A DNA stretch of 64,000 nucleotides, taken from positions 124,001 to 188,000 of the forward strand of contig NZ_VITI01000008.1 in the NCBI RefSeq assembly GCF_007827795.1. The letters are read 5' to 3'. Position numbers and translations under genes: made by a program. This DNA comes from Azospirillum brasilense (GTDB taxonomy: Bacteria; Pseudomonadota; Alphaproteobacteria; Azospirillales; Azospirillaceae). A model generated the notes under the pieces. That model was not told the DNA's origin. It searched no databases and was given only the letters and a program-made list of their open reading frames with translations. Shown piece after piece: positions 8,488 through 17,195 of the stretch. The number at the start of each line of letters is the position of its first letter. The stretch's first letter is position 1.

Positions 8488-10029
8488 TCAGGCAACCTCC
8501 GCCCCGGCCTTGGTGGCGTCGGCGGCGGAGCGCAGGGGAAGCTCCTTCAGGAACAGGGTCAGCACGAAGGACACCACCGCCAGCCCGGCGGCCAGCAGGA
8601 ATAGCGTCGAGAAGCCGTGTTCGAACACCGACTGGGCGGCGTCGCGGGCGGCGGGGGGCAGGCTGGACAGGGCGGACGGGCCGCGCTCCATCACCTCGCG
8701 CCCGCTGATGCCGGGCAGGCCGGCGGCGTTCAGCCGGGCCTCGACGTCGGCGGCGAAGACCGCGCCGAACACCGCCACCCCGACCGACCCGCCGAGCGAG
8801 CGGAAGAAGCCGACCGACGCCGTGGCCGCACCCAGGTCGCGCCGGTCCACCGCATTCTGCACGGCGACCGTCATCACCGGCATGACCAACCCCAGCCCGA
8901 TGCCCAGCGGAACCAGGATCAGCGTGGACCACAGCCCGCTTTCCGACACCGTCGGCGACAGGCCGAGCGCCAGATACATCGCCGCCGCCAGCGCCAGCCC
9001 GGCCAGCGGGAAGACCTTGTAGCGGCCGGACTTGGAGATCAGCCGACCGCCGCCCCCGGCCCCCAGCACCATGCCCAGCACCATCGGCAGCAGCAGGAAG
9101 CCCGACGTCGTGGCGCTGGTTCCGGCGACGAGCTGCGAGCGCAGGGGCAGATAGACGATGCCGGCGAACAGCACCATGGCCGAGACCGCCACCACCGGGT
9201 TGGCGACCGCCACCACCGGTACCCGGAACAGGTGGAGCGGCAGGATCGGTTCCTCCACCCGTCGCTCGTGCCACAGGAAGACCGCGAGCATCGCGAGGCC
9301 CAGCGCGCACAGGCCGAGGATCGTCGGGGAGGTCCAGGGAAGGGCGACCCCGGCGCGCGACACCACGAACAGCAGCGAGGTCACCGTGCCCATCAGCAGC
9401 GCCGCCCCCAGATAGTCGATGGTCGGCTTCGCCCGCCCCGCCGGCAAACGGTCCAGCGCCCGGCTGGTCATCAGCAGTGCCGCCGCGCCCAGCGGCAGGT
9501 TGATGAGGAAGATCCAGTGCCAGCTCAACTGTTCCGTGAAGACGCCGCCCAGCAGCGGCCCGGCCACGCTGGACAGGGCGAAGATGCCACCGATGTAGCC
9601 CTGGTAGCGCCCGCGTTCCCGCGGGGCAACCACGTCGCCGATGATGGTGAAGGCCAGCGCCATCAGGCCGCCGCCGCCCAGCCCCTGGATGCCGCGGAAC
9701 AGGATGAGCTGTCCCATGCTCTGCGCCAGCGCGCACAGCACCGACCCGATCAGGAACAGGAAGATCGCCACCTGGAGCACCCGCTTGCGCCCGTAGAGGT
9801 CGCTCAGCTTGCCGTAGATCGGCGTGGTCGAGGTCGAGGCCAGCAGATAGGCGGTGACCACCCAGGGCAGGTTTTCCAGGCTTCCCAGGTCGTGGGCCAT
9901 GGTCGGCAGGGCTGTCGCGACGATGGTCTGGTCCATCGCCGCCATCAGCATGGCGAGCGCCACCCCGCTGAACACCCGCATGATTTCGCGGTGGGTGAAG
10001 ACGGCGTGGTCGTTGGAGGCGTCGGTCAT
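8488..10029 (-). CDS. DHA2-family MFS multidrug exporter (EmrB/QacA type)
   Basis: A 513-aa drug:proton antiporter of the 14-TM DHA2 group. Visible signatures: the N-terminal AMDQTIVATALPTM motif (family motif D1), the loop 2-3 motif GKLSDLYGRKRVL (motif A), and LLGGVFTEQLSWHWIFLINLPLG (motif C with the W-I-F-xIN-P-G signature). A glycine-rich loop (GAGGGGRLISKSG) sits in the second half. No membrane-fusion partner or regulator gene is adjacent, so it may work alone in the inner membrane. The start is ATG at 10029. The upstream gap is shared with a divergent small ORF. Confidence 0.92.
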   Translation of the reverse strand: MTDASNDHAVFTHREIMRVFSGVALAMLMAAMDQTIVATALPTMAHDLGSLENLPWVVTAYLLASTSTTPIYGKLSDLYGRKRVLQVAIFLFLIGSVLCALAQSMGQLILFRGIQGLGGGGLMALAFTIIGDVVAPRERGRYQGYIGGIFALSSVAGPLLGGVFTEQLSWHWIFLINLPLGAAALLMTSRALDRLPAGRAKPTIDYLGAALLMGTVTSLLFVVSRAGVALPWTSPTILGLCALGLAMLAVFLWHERRVEEPILPLHLFRVPVVAVANPVVAVSAMVLFAGIVYLPLRSQLVAGTSATTSGFLLLPMVLGMVLGAGGGGRLISKSGRYKVFPLAGLALAAAMYLALGLSPTVSESGLWSTLILVPLGIGLGLVMPVMTVAVQNAVDRRDLGAATASVGFFRSLGGSVGVAVFGAVFAADVEARLNAAGLPGISGREVMERGPSALSSLPPAARDAAQSVFEHGFSTLFLLAAGLAVVSFVLTLFLKELPLRSAADATKAGAEVA

Positions 10030-10170
10030 GGTCTCGGTTCAGGCCGGAATGAACGGTGGAGCGTACCATAGCCCCCGGAACAGTCCGCGCAAGGACTCCG
10101 CCATGAATGGCTGCTAATCTCCCCTTTCACCGCGGACGGTCCGGTGACGGAGGGGTGGGAGCGACGCTGC

Positions 10171-10250
10171 TGCCTCTCGCGACGGAGGCAAGCGTAAGGA
10201 ACCCTGACGGGCTCCACGCCGTTGAACCCGTTTGGCATCCACCAACGGCG
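10171..10250 (+). ncRNA. Structured leader with three hairpins (unknown class)
   Basis: Three consecutive hairpins lie upstream of the 70-aa ORF: 10171-10176/10185-10190 (6 bp, 8-nt loop), 10198-10204/10209-10215 (6 bp with one internal mismatch, loop TGAC), and 10217-10224/10243-10250 (8 bp perfect). The third ends directly before the GGGGGAG ribosome binding site. This could be a 5' regulatory element or chance pairing in GC-rich DNA. I do not recognise a known riboswitch consensus. Confidence 0.3.
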
Positions 10251-10265
10251 GCGGGGGAGCGGGTC

Positions 10266-10478
10266 ATGGCGCACATCGTGGAAATCCGGAGCGGTGCGAT
10301 CGTAGGCAACGACGAGCCCACGGACGAGTATCTGCCCGTCGGAACCCACCTCGCCCAGGCCGACGGATTTTATGTGAGCTTCGGCATGGATGTGGAAGGT
10401 CCCTACGCCCGCAACGAGGCCGAGGAGCGGCTGAGCCACCTGAAGCGTGCCACCCAGGCCGATCTTGAGCGTCCGTAG
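10266..10478 (+). CDS. Small hypothetical protein, 70 aa
   Basis: A soluble, acidic 70-residue protein with no recognised domain. The pattern DEYLPVGTHLAQADGFYVSFGMDVEGPYARNEAEERL suggests a small beta sheet followed by a helix. A strong GGGGGAG Shine-Dalgarno 7 nt before the ATG at 10266 supports translation. The frame is open back to 10107, but no better start exists there. It is divergent from the MFS exporter and convergent with the hybrid kinase operon. Function unknown. Confidence 0.6.
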   Translation: MAHIVEIRSGAIVGNDEPTDEYLPVGTHLAQADGFYVSFGMDVEGPYARNEAEERLSHLKRATQADLERP

Positions 10479-10493
10479 TGCGGGCGTTGCCTT

Positions 10494-10534
10494 CTCCCCA
10501 ACGATCCCCCTTTCCGAGGGAGAGCGCCGGGGAG
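10494..10534. repeat. GC-rich imperfect palindrome at gene ends
   Basis: CTCCCC (10494-10499) pairs with GGGGAG (10529-10534) around a shorter internal hairpin. It sits between two convergent gene ends and resembles the other CTCCCC/GGGGAG elements of the window. No T-tract. Confidence 0.4.
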
Positions 10535-10550
10535 GGGGCAAAGGCCGCTG

Positions 10551-13097
10551 TTAGGTCGGCTCCGTCTCGGCATCGCGGTGCTCCAGGCTGGCGCGCACGG
10601 TGCGGCGCAGGTCGTCGGGCTGGATCGGCTTGTGCAGCAGGGCGCATTGCGCGCCGGCGGCCTCGCGCAGCCGGTCGGACGAGGTGTCGCCCGTCAGCAG
10701 AACCCCCGGCAGGTCGGGACCGAAGCGGCGGCGCAGCGTGTCCATCAGCATCAGCCCGGTGTCGCCGTCCGGCAGGCGGTAGTCGGTCAGCACGAGGTCG
10801 GGCGCCAGCGCGCCGTCCACCAGTTCCAGCGCCTCCGCGACCGAGCCGGCCTCGGTCACCCGGTAGCCCCAGCCGTCCAGCATCAGCGCCAGCGCCATGC
10901 GGATCACCGCGTCGTCCTCGACCAGCAGGATGGAGGCGTCGCCGTCCGCCTCGCCGCTTGCCGAGGTGGAGTCGTCCGGCGAGTCGCCGCAGTGCCGCTG
11001 GTCGAGAATGGCGCCCCGCGGCAGCGTGACGGCGAAGCAGGAGCCCTTGCCCGGCGCCGAGGTCACCTCGATGGTGCCGCCCAGCATGTGGACGAGGCGC
11101 CGCGCGATGCTGAGCCCCATGCCCAGCCCCTCCCGCCGGTCGCGAGCGGCGTTGCCGATCTGGTAGAAGTCCTGGAAGATCCGGTCGAGCTGGTTGTCCG
11201 GAATGCCGATGCCGGTGTCCCACACTTCGAACCGCAGGATGCCGTCGCGCCGCCGCGCCCCGAACAGCACGCGGCCCTGCCGCGTGTAGCGGATGGCGTT
11301 GGTCAGCAGGTTGCGCAGCACCCGCTCCAGCAGCCCGCCGTCGGTGCAGGCGCTCAGCCGCACCGGCACGGTGCGCAGCGTCAGCCCGGAGGAGGCGGCG
11401 ACCGCCCGGAACTCCCCGTGCAGCCGATCCATGATCGACCCCACCTCCACCGGCGCGCTGTGGGGGGTGACGAGACCGGCCTCCAGCTTGGAAATGTCCA
11501 GCAGGCAGTCCAGCAGCCCGCCGAGCGAAGCGACGGTGTCGCGGAGCTGGGTGGCGATGCGCCGCGCGTCTTCCGGGATCGGCTCCTTCAGCAGCAGGCC
11601 GGACAGCAGGGTCAGTGCCTGGGCCGGCTGGCGCAGGTCGTGGCTGGCCGCCGCCATGAAACGTTCCTTCGCGTCGAGCGCCACGTTCAGGTCGCGCTCC
11701 ATCGACTTGATGGCGGAGATGTCGGTGACGCTGGACACCACCGCCTCGGGTCGTCCATCGGCGCCCGGCACCGGGTGGCTCGACACGCGCAGCCAGCGCG
11801 TCGGGGCCGCCGCCCCGTCACCCTCGGCGATGCCGACGATCTGCTCGACCACCGGTTTCCCGCTGTCCACCGCCTTGGCGGCGGGCGGCAGTCCGGTCAG
11901 CCGGGAGCCGTCGGCGCCGATGAAGCGCCGCCGGGCCGCGCGGCCCGTCCGGTCACCCGGCTTGCGGCTTTCGAGGGGGCGGGCAAGGGGGTCGAGCAGC
12001 ACGTCCGCCGGCCCGGCCATCAGCCGCTCGGCCATGGCGTTGGCGACCATCACCGTGCCGTCCCCAGACCGCATGACCAGCCCTTCGGACAGAGATTGGA
12101 CGAGCGTGCGGTGGCGCCGCTCGCTCTCCGCCAGCGCCTGTTCCGCGGCGCGGCGGGCGGTCACGTCGCGGAAGGCCACCACCGCCCCGGTGATCGTCCC
12201 GTTCTGGAGAATCGGGGAGATGGTCAGCTCCGCCACGAAAGCCTCACCACCCTGGCGCCGCAGGCGCCCGTTCGCCACCTGCCGGACCAGTCCGTCGGCC
12301 AGCGACAGCGTCAGGGCGCGCCGGCTTTCCTCCTCCGCGCCGCCGCCGATCAGGGTCGCGAAGGCGCGGCCGACCAGCTCGCTGGCGCCGAAGTCGGTCA
12401 TCGACTGGGCCGCGGCGTTCACGAAGGTGACGGCGCCGCGCGCGTCAAGCCCGCAGATGCCGTCAGCCACCGCCTGCAGGATGTGATGGTAGGCGGCGCG
12501 GGTGCGTTCCGCCTCGTCGCGGGCGCCCTGAAGCTCGCCGACCCAGGCGTTGCGCTCCGTCACGTCGGTGATGGTCAGCAGGACGTCGCCCTTGTCGACG
12601 CCGTCCGGCCCGAGCTCCAGTTCGACGAGCCGGGCGTCGGTCAGCCCGTCGATGGCGCTGTGGGCGCCGACGAACGTGTATTCCTGGCGCGTCCATTGCC
12701 CGGAGTCGCGCAGCCGGGCCAGCGCCGTGAACAGGCGGCCGTGGTCCAGCGACTCCACCATCAGGGTCAGCGGGCGGCCCTTCAGCCGGCGGAGCGGCAG
12801 GCCGAACTGCCGCTCCGCGGCGACGTTGGCCTCGCAGATGATGCCCGCGGCGTTGACGGTGAAACAGGCCAGCGGCACCGACTGGAACAGCTGGAGATAC
12901 TGGATGCGCGAGGCTTCCAGCGCCTGCTGAGCGGTGCGCAGCTCCTCGTTCTGGATCTCCAGTTCGGCCTGATGCACGTACAGCTCGTGCAAGACCTCCT
13001 TGAGCGTGGTCGCGGAGACTTCCGCCCCTTCGAAGCCGCCCGAGTTGAGGGCCTGTTCCGCGCGCTTGCGAAGGCGTTCGTTGCGAAATCCGTTCAC
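10551..13097 (-). CDS. PAS-domain hybrid histidine kinase with C-terminal receiver
   Basis: An 848-aa cytoplasmic hybrid kinase without membrane segments. Order: an N-terminal coiled coil (about 15-65, HQAELEIQNEELRTAQQALEASR), three PAS domains (about 65-180, 190-310, 315-445), HisKA with H in AAASHDLRQPAQAL, HATPase_c with N box NLLTNAIRYT, DTGIGIP and GLGMGLSIA, then a receiver (about 715-835) with the DD pair in LLVEDDAV, phosphoacceptor in LTDYRLPDGD and K in LLHKP. The coding frame is open further upstream, but the GTG at 13097 overlaps the CheB-CheR stop by 4 nt (GTGA) and gives a natural start, so it is translationally coupled to that gene. The output partner is not in the window. Confidence 0.88.
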   Translation of the reverse strand: MNGFRNERLRKRAEQALNSGGFEGAEVSATTLKEVLHELYVHQAELEIQNEELRTAQQALEASRIQYLQLFQSVPLACFTVNAAGIICEANVAAERQFGLPLRRLKGRPLTLMVESLDHGRLFTALARLRDSGQWTRQEYTFVGAHSAIDGLTDARLVELELGPDGVDKGDVLLTITDVTERNAWVGELQGARDEAERTRAAYHHILQAVADGICGLDARGAVTFVNAAAQSMTDFGASELVGRAFATLIGGGAEEESRRALTLSLADGLVRQVANGRLRRQGGEAFVAELTISPILQNGTITGAVVAFRDVTARRAAEQALAESERRHRTLVQSLSEGLVMRSGDGTVMVANAMAERLMAGPADVLLDPLARPLESRKPGDRTGRAARRRFIGADGSRLTGLPPAAKAVDSGKPVVEQIVGIAEGDGAAAPTRWLRVSSHPVPGADGRPEAVVSSVTDISAIKSMERDLNVALDAKERFMAAASHDLRQPAQALTLLSGLLLKEPIPEDARRIATQLRDTVASLGGLLDCLLDISKLEAGLVTPHSAPVEVGSIMDRLHGEFRAVAASSGLTLRTVPVRLSACTDGGLLERVLRNLLTNAIRYTRQGRVLFGARRRDGILRFEVWDTGIGIPDNQLDRIFQDFYQIGNAARDRREGLGMGLSIARRLVHMLGGTIEVTSAPGKGSCFAVTLPRGAILDQRHCGDSPDDSTSASGEADGDASILLVEDDAVIRMALALMLDGWGYRVTEAGSVAEALELVDGALAPDLVLTDYRLPDGDTGLMLMDTLRRRFGPDLPGVLLTGDTSSDRLREAAGAQCALLHKPIQPDDLRRTVRASLEHRDAETEPT

Positions 13098-16000
13098 GCC
13101 CCGCCCCCGGCCGCCGTGTCCTTGGCGGTTGGGCCGCCTTGCTGGCGTTGACCCTGCCGACGTCCGCTCGCGCTCAGCTCCATCCGTTTCCGGTTGGTGA
13201 TGTCGATGTGGCTGACCACCGCTCCCCCCGACAAACCGGCCAGCCGGCAGGCGTGCATCATGAACCAGCGCTCCTCCCTGTCGGAATGACAAGGGTATTC
13301 GATGGTGAACTGCTCGATGTCGCCGGACAGAATCCGGCGCAACCCGTCGTTCACGGCACGGGCGATGTCTTCGCCTTCGGTTCCTTCCTCGGCGCTGCAG
13401 ACATCAAGATAATTGGTGCCCGGACCGCAGCGTTCCAGCGCCGGCGCGCCGTTCTTCTCGCCGAACACGCGCCAGGCGTGGTTGACCATGGTGATGGCGC
13501 CATCGGAGTCGATGACCGCGACATGCTCCGGCAGGCTGTCCAGCACGGTCTGGAGCCGGTGTTCCGCCGCCTTGGTCTCGGTGACGTCCACGAAGGTGAC
13601 GACCACCCCGGCGACATGGTTCTTCTCGGTCAGGTAGGGAAGGATGCGTGTCTGAATCCAGCGGTCGCCGCGCACCGGGACGTGGCGTTCCACAGGGTTG
13701 TGGTCGTGGAAGACCCGTTCGATGTCCTTGAGGAAATCCGGGTAGTCGATGTTGGTCGACAGGTGCGAGATCGACCGCCCGACGTCGCGCGGGATGATGT
13801 TGATGAAGCGGGCGGCCGCCGGGGTGAACCGCCGGATCACCATGCCGCTGTCCAGGAAGACCGTGCCGATCTCGGTCGAGCGCAGCAGGTTGTCCAGATC
13901 GTTGGTGACCTCCGTCAGCTCCTCCACCTTCGCCTGATACTCGGCGTTGACGGAATACAGCTCCTCGTTGACGGACTGCAGCTCCTCGTTGGTGCTCTGC
14001 AATTCTTCGTTGGAGGCGAGAAGCTCCTCGTTGGTCGCCTGCAGCTCCTCGTTGGTCGCCTGCAGCTCCTCGTTGGCGGTCTCCAGCTCCTCGATCGTGG
14101 CCTGGAGATTCTCGCCGCGGGAGACCAGTTCCTGCTCCAGCCCGCGGATGCGCTCCGCGGTGTCGGTGTCGAAGTCGAAGTCGCTGTCCGGCAGGGCCAG
14201 CGCCGGGGCGCTGGGGTCGAGCACGATCAGCGCGAAGCGCCGGCCGGTCTTGCGCGCGACGAAGGGCTTCACGCGCAGGCTGACGGCGGGCAGCCCCTCG
14301 CGGTCCTTGACCGGGATGTTGGACAGGGCGAATTCCTCGCCGGAGCGGAAGGCCCGCGTCAGCGCGGTCCCCACCACCATGGAGACCGAGGAGGGCAGGA
14401 GCTTCAGCGCGTTCAGCGTGGCCTCGCCCGGTGGCACCTTCAGGATGGCCGACGCCTCGCCGAACACATGCATGATGTTCATCTGTTCGTTGACCAGCAG
14501 GCTGGGCGGCACATAGGCCCGCATCAGGGTCGAGATCGCCTCGTCGATGGCGGCGCCTTCCTCCTGCGCCTGCGACAGGATCTCGTCGCCGTGACGGTGG
14601 ACCGGGGCGGCGACGGTGGGGACGAGCAGCCGCGGCAGCCGGTGGGTCCCGGTGCGCAGGCTTTGGAACAGCTTGTTCCGGCTGTCCAGGACGTGGAACT
14701 CCGCCGACAGGTCGCCCAGCGTCTCGCTGGTGCCGAGGAACAGGAAGCCGCTCTGCCGCAGCGCGTACTGGAACAGGCTGAGCACCTTCCGCTGAAGTGG
14801 CGAGTCCATGTAGATCAGCAGGTTCCGGCAGCTCACCAGATCGATCTTGGTGAAGGGCGGATCGCGCATGATGTTGTGGGCGGCGAAGACCACCATGCGG
14901 CGGATGTCGCGCGACACCAGATAACGATCGCCGCGGGCGGAGAAGTAGCGGGTCAGTCGGTCGTGCGAGACGTCTTCCGCGATGGAGCGCGGGTATTCGC
15001 CCAAGCTGGCGGTTTCGATGCTGTCCTGGTCGATGTCGGTGGCGAAGATCTTGACGTCGAAGGACCGCCCCATCCGTTCCTGCGCCTCGGCGAACAGGAT
15101 GGCGATGGAGTAGGCTTCTTCGCCGGTGGCGCAGCCGCAGACCCACACGCGCACCATGTCGGTGGGGCTGCGCTTGGCCAGCAGGGTGGGGATCACCTTG
15201 TCGGCCAGGGAGGCGAAGGCGCCCTCGTCGCGGAAGAAGCGGGTGACGCCGATCAGCATTTCCTTGTAGAGGCTGACCGTCTCGGCGCTGTTGCGGCGGA
15301 GCAGGGCGGCGTAGTCGTTCATCGAGTCGAGGCCGGCGGTGTGCATCCGCCGCTCGATCCGGCGCAACAGGGTCGCCAGCTTGTAATGCGAGAAGTCCAC
15401 GCCGGTGACGGAGCGGATGGCCGCGACGATCTGCGCCAGCGGATCGTTGTCGCGGTCCTGCTGTCGGGCCGGTGCGGGAAGGTTGCGGGACTGCACACGG
15501 CCGGCATGCTCGATCAGGCAGCCCGGCAGCTTGTCCGGCGTTTTCACGGCGTCCACCTGTCCGGTGGCGATCACACTGCGCGGCATGCCGTCGAACTGCG
15601 CCGATTCGGGGTCCTGCGCCGCGGCGAACCCGCCCGCCGACTTGATCGCCAGCAGCCCGCGCGTCCCGTCGGACCCGGTGCCGGACAGCACCACGCCCAT
15701 CGCCCGCGGCCCCTGGTCCTTGGCCAAAGCGGTGAAGAAGATGTCGATGGGCAGGCTCATGCCGCCGGCGGTCTCCTTGGGGGTGAGGATCAGACGCCCG
15801 TCCTCGATGGCCAAGTGTTTGGCGGGGGGCAGCAGATAGACCGTGTTGCGCTCCACCGGCATGCCGTCCGCGGCCTGCACCACCGACATGGCGGTGTGCT
15901 TGGCCAGAAGATCGACCATCAGGCTCTTGTGGACCGGCGACAGATGCTGGACCACCACATAGGCAAGGTCGCTCTCCCCCGGCACGTTGTCGAAGAAGCG

Positions 16001-16162
16001 CTGGAGCGCTTCCAACCCGCCGGCGGAGGCGCCGATGCCGACGATGCAGCAGACCCGATCCCGGCTTTCCGGATAGGGACCATAGACGGAAACCGTGTCC
16101 TCACCCTCGTCGGGCGGCGTGGGGGCTTCGGTGATGGGGTGATCGTTGTCTTCTGATTCCAC
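13094..16162 (-). CDS. CheB-CheR fusion with coiled coil and PAS domains
   Basis: A 1022-aa chemotaxis-type fusion. Residues about 38-220 form a CheB methylesterase domain with catalytic S46 ([12 protein letters not shown]), H73 (VQHLSPVH) and D165 (GTGSDGTRG), but no CheB receiver. Residues about 235-500 form a CheR methyltransferase domain (SAM-binding [14 protein letters not shown], and CRNLLIYMD). Then comes a heptad coiled coil of repeated EELQATN-type units (about 680-760), then two PAS domains. Such proteins are thought to link methylation enzymes to a kinase; the hybrid kinase gene overlaps its 3' end by 4 nt. No MCP, cheA or cheW lies nearby, so it probably serves a non-motility sensory pathway (inference). 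Confidence 0.9.
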   Translation of the reverse strand: MESEDNDHPITEAPTPPDEGEDTVSVYGPYPESRDRVCCIVGIGASAGGLEALQRFFDNVPGESDLAYVVVQHLSPVHKSLMVDLLAKHTAMSVVQAADGMPVERNTVYLLPPAKHLAIEDGRLILTPKETAGGMSLPIDIFFTALAKDQGPRAMGVVLSGTGSDGTRGLLAIKSAGGFAAAQDPESAQFDGMPRSVIATGQVDAVKTPDKLPGCLIEHAGRVQSRNLPAPARQQDRDNDPLAQIVAAIRSVTGVDFSHYKLATLLRRIERRMHTAGLDSMNDYAALLRRNSAETVSLYKEMLIGVTRFFRDEGAFASLADKVIPTLLAKRSPTDMVRVWVCGCATGEEAYSIAILFAEAQERMGRSFDVKIFATDIDQDSIETASLGEYPRSIAEDVSHDRLTRYFSARGDRYLVSRDIRRMVVFAAHNIMRDPPFTKIDLVSCRNLLIYMDSPLQRKVLSLFQYALRQSGFLFLGTSETLGDLSAEFHVLDSRNKLFQSLRTGTHRLPRLLVPTVAAPVHRHGDEILSQAQEEGAAIDEAISTLMRAYVPPSLLVNEQMNIMHVFGEASAILKVPPGEATLNALKLLPSSVSMVVGTALTRAFRSGEEFALSNIPVKDREGLPAVSLRVKPFVARKTGRRFALIVLDPSAPALALPDSDFDFDTDTAERIRGLEQELVSRGENLQATIEELETANEELQATNEELQATNEELLASNEELQSTNEELQSVNEELYSVNAEYQAKVEELTEVTNDLDNLLRSTEIGTVFLDSGMVIRRFTPAAARFINIIPRDVGRSISHLSTNIDYPDFLKDIERVFHDHNPVERHVPVRGDRWIQTRILPYLTEKNHVAGVVVTFVDVTETKAAEHRLQTVLDSLPEHVAVIDSDGAITMVNHAWRVFGEKNGAPALERCGPGTNYLDVCSAEEGTEGEDIARAVNDGLRRILSGDIEQFTIEYPCHSDREERWFMMHACRLAGLSGGAVVSHIDITNRKRMELSASGRRQGQRQQGGPTAKDTAAGGGA
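13958..14104 (-). repeat. Seven tandem 21-bp units inside the CheB-CheR gene
   Basis: Units beginning at 13958, 13979, 14000, 14021, 14042, 14063 and 14084 are near copies of CAGCTCCTCGTTGG plus 7 variable bases (plus-strand reading). Each encodes one heptad of the NEELQ(A/S)(T/V) type in the coiled coil between CheR and PAS. Two adjacent units are identical, so the array could change in copy number in steps of one heptad. Confidence 0.85.
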
Positions 16163-16806
16163 GGAGCACTTCGGGTCTGCGGGAGTAAAGGACGGCCTAC
16201 TGAATTATTTGCCGTCCGACCGTGACATTCAAACCCTCCCTCGCGCGGCGCCTTTCCTTCTCCGTGTGCGCCGGCGGTTTTGAAACGGCGAAGGGTCCAG
16301 CGGCTATATAGGAAGCGTTCCTGCCAGTCAATCCGGACAATCCGTCTCTCGAAGGACCGCGCCGCGCTGGCTTTCCAAAGATCAGGCGTGTGGCGTGTTG
16401 CGCGCTGTCTTTGACATTGCGCATATGACCAATGGATTTTTGATGACGCATTTAACGATGGTCAGTTTCGGCTTTTAGGGATCGCCGAGCCGAGACTTTC
16501 GAATGTGTGGTGATTTTTCATATGCATTTCCTTTCAATGTCCTGAGCTTGATTGCGTGAATTCATGGCGCGACGGTGCATCCTTCCTTTTCCTCGACGCT
16601 GCCTATCGTGATGGAGTTGAAAGATAAAAATCGATGGGATTTGCCACCAGCGCACAGCTTACCCAGAACGTATGATGTGATACGGGCACAACACTGTGCA
16701 GGATCTGTTGCCTCGTTCGCTTATGTCGCTTTACGCGATTGGCGCTTTGCGCAATCTTTAATCCGTAGCCACTAATCATGAGAAACGTAGGAAAGGAGTG
16801 CGCCAG
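16163..16806. other. AT-richer intergenic region without a convincing gene
   Basis: A 644-nt gap whose part from about 16390 to 16790 is clearly less GC-rich than the rest. It must hold the promoter of the CheB-CheR operon and of the small ORF at 16807. A 7-bp inverted repeat (16190-16196 with 16211-16217) lies in the CheB-CheR leader. A TTGACA hexamer occurs at 16411 but has no good -10 partner. An open frame at 16575-16775 is not supported by a ribosome binding site or coding-like composition. Otherwise I see nothing specific. Confidence 0.5.
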
Positions 16807-17052
16807 ATGGAGCGCGAGGACGAATGTGCTCTCGACCGATATATCGCGGCGATTCCGCTTAACCTGAGAGTAGTGGCCAGGGCTGCTTACGAGGAGCTGT
16901 CGAACAATCCCTTCCTGCCGGTCTTTTCAAAGGACGAAATCGCACGGTTGGTCTGCTCGCCGGGATTTCAGAGTTACTTGGAAAGTGAAAACAGAACCAA
17001 CGCCGGTCCGCTGATGATGCTCTGTTCGGCGGAGTTTGCGACGCGCCATTGA
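16807..17052 (+). CDS. Small hypothetical protein, 81 aa
   Basis: An 81-aa soluble protein starting MEREDECALDRYIAAIP. The ATG at 16807 has AAGGAG 8 nt upstream; a GTG in frame at 16798 overlaps that site and is less likely. The sequence predicts mainly helices (about 8-30 and 40-60) and has no recognised domain or signal peptide. Its codon use is less GC-biased than its neighbours. It stands alone behind the AT-richer gap and faces sppA. Function unknown. Confidence 0.6.
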   Translation: MEREDECALDRYIAAIPLNLRVVARAAYEELSNNPFLPVFSKDEIARLVCSPGFQSYLESENRTNAGPLMMLCSAEFATRH

Positions 17053-17139
17053 CGGCGGGCCATTGACGGCGTCCGGCCTTTGACGACGCCCTGTTGACGA
17101 GGTGCCATCGTCACGACGCAACGCAGCCACTCTTCTGCA

Positions 17140-17162
17140 GGCCGGCGGCCGTCCCGCCGGCC
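17140..17162. terminator. Hairpin between convergent small ORF and sppA
   Basis: A 9-bp perfect GC stem (17140-17148 with 17154-17162) and a 5-nt loop, followed on the plus strand by TGATCTTTGT. The T-tract is poor, so it is a weak or Rho-assisted terminator, perhaps for both strands. Confidence 0.55.
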
Positions 17163-17195
17163 TGATCTTTGTCACCTGCTCCTTGTCCGTGGGGC

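Noticed and set aside
7316..10069. 917-aa minus-strand frame across the permease and MFS genes
   Set aside because: Out-of-frame shadow spanning two real genes; no domain and biased composition.
10171..10250. Guanidine-II (mini-ykkC) or cobalamin riboswitch
   Set aside because: Hairpin loops do not show two ACGR tetraloops, and the cobalamin conserved boxes are absent.
13139..16156. 1005-aa plus-strand frame over the CheB-CheR gene
   Set aside because: Antisense shadow; the minus frame carries all CheB and CheR catalytic motifs.
16411..16440. Sigma-70 promoter starting with TTGACA
   Set aside because: The hexamer is perfect, but no acceptable -10 element lies 16-18 nt downstream.
16575..16775. 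66-aa frame in the AT-richer gap
   Set aside because: No ribosome binding site and no protein-like pattern.
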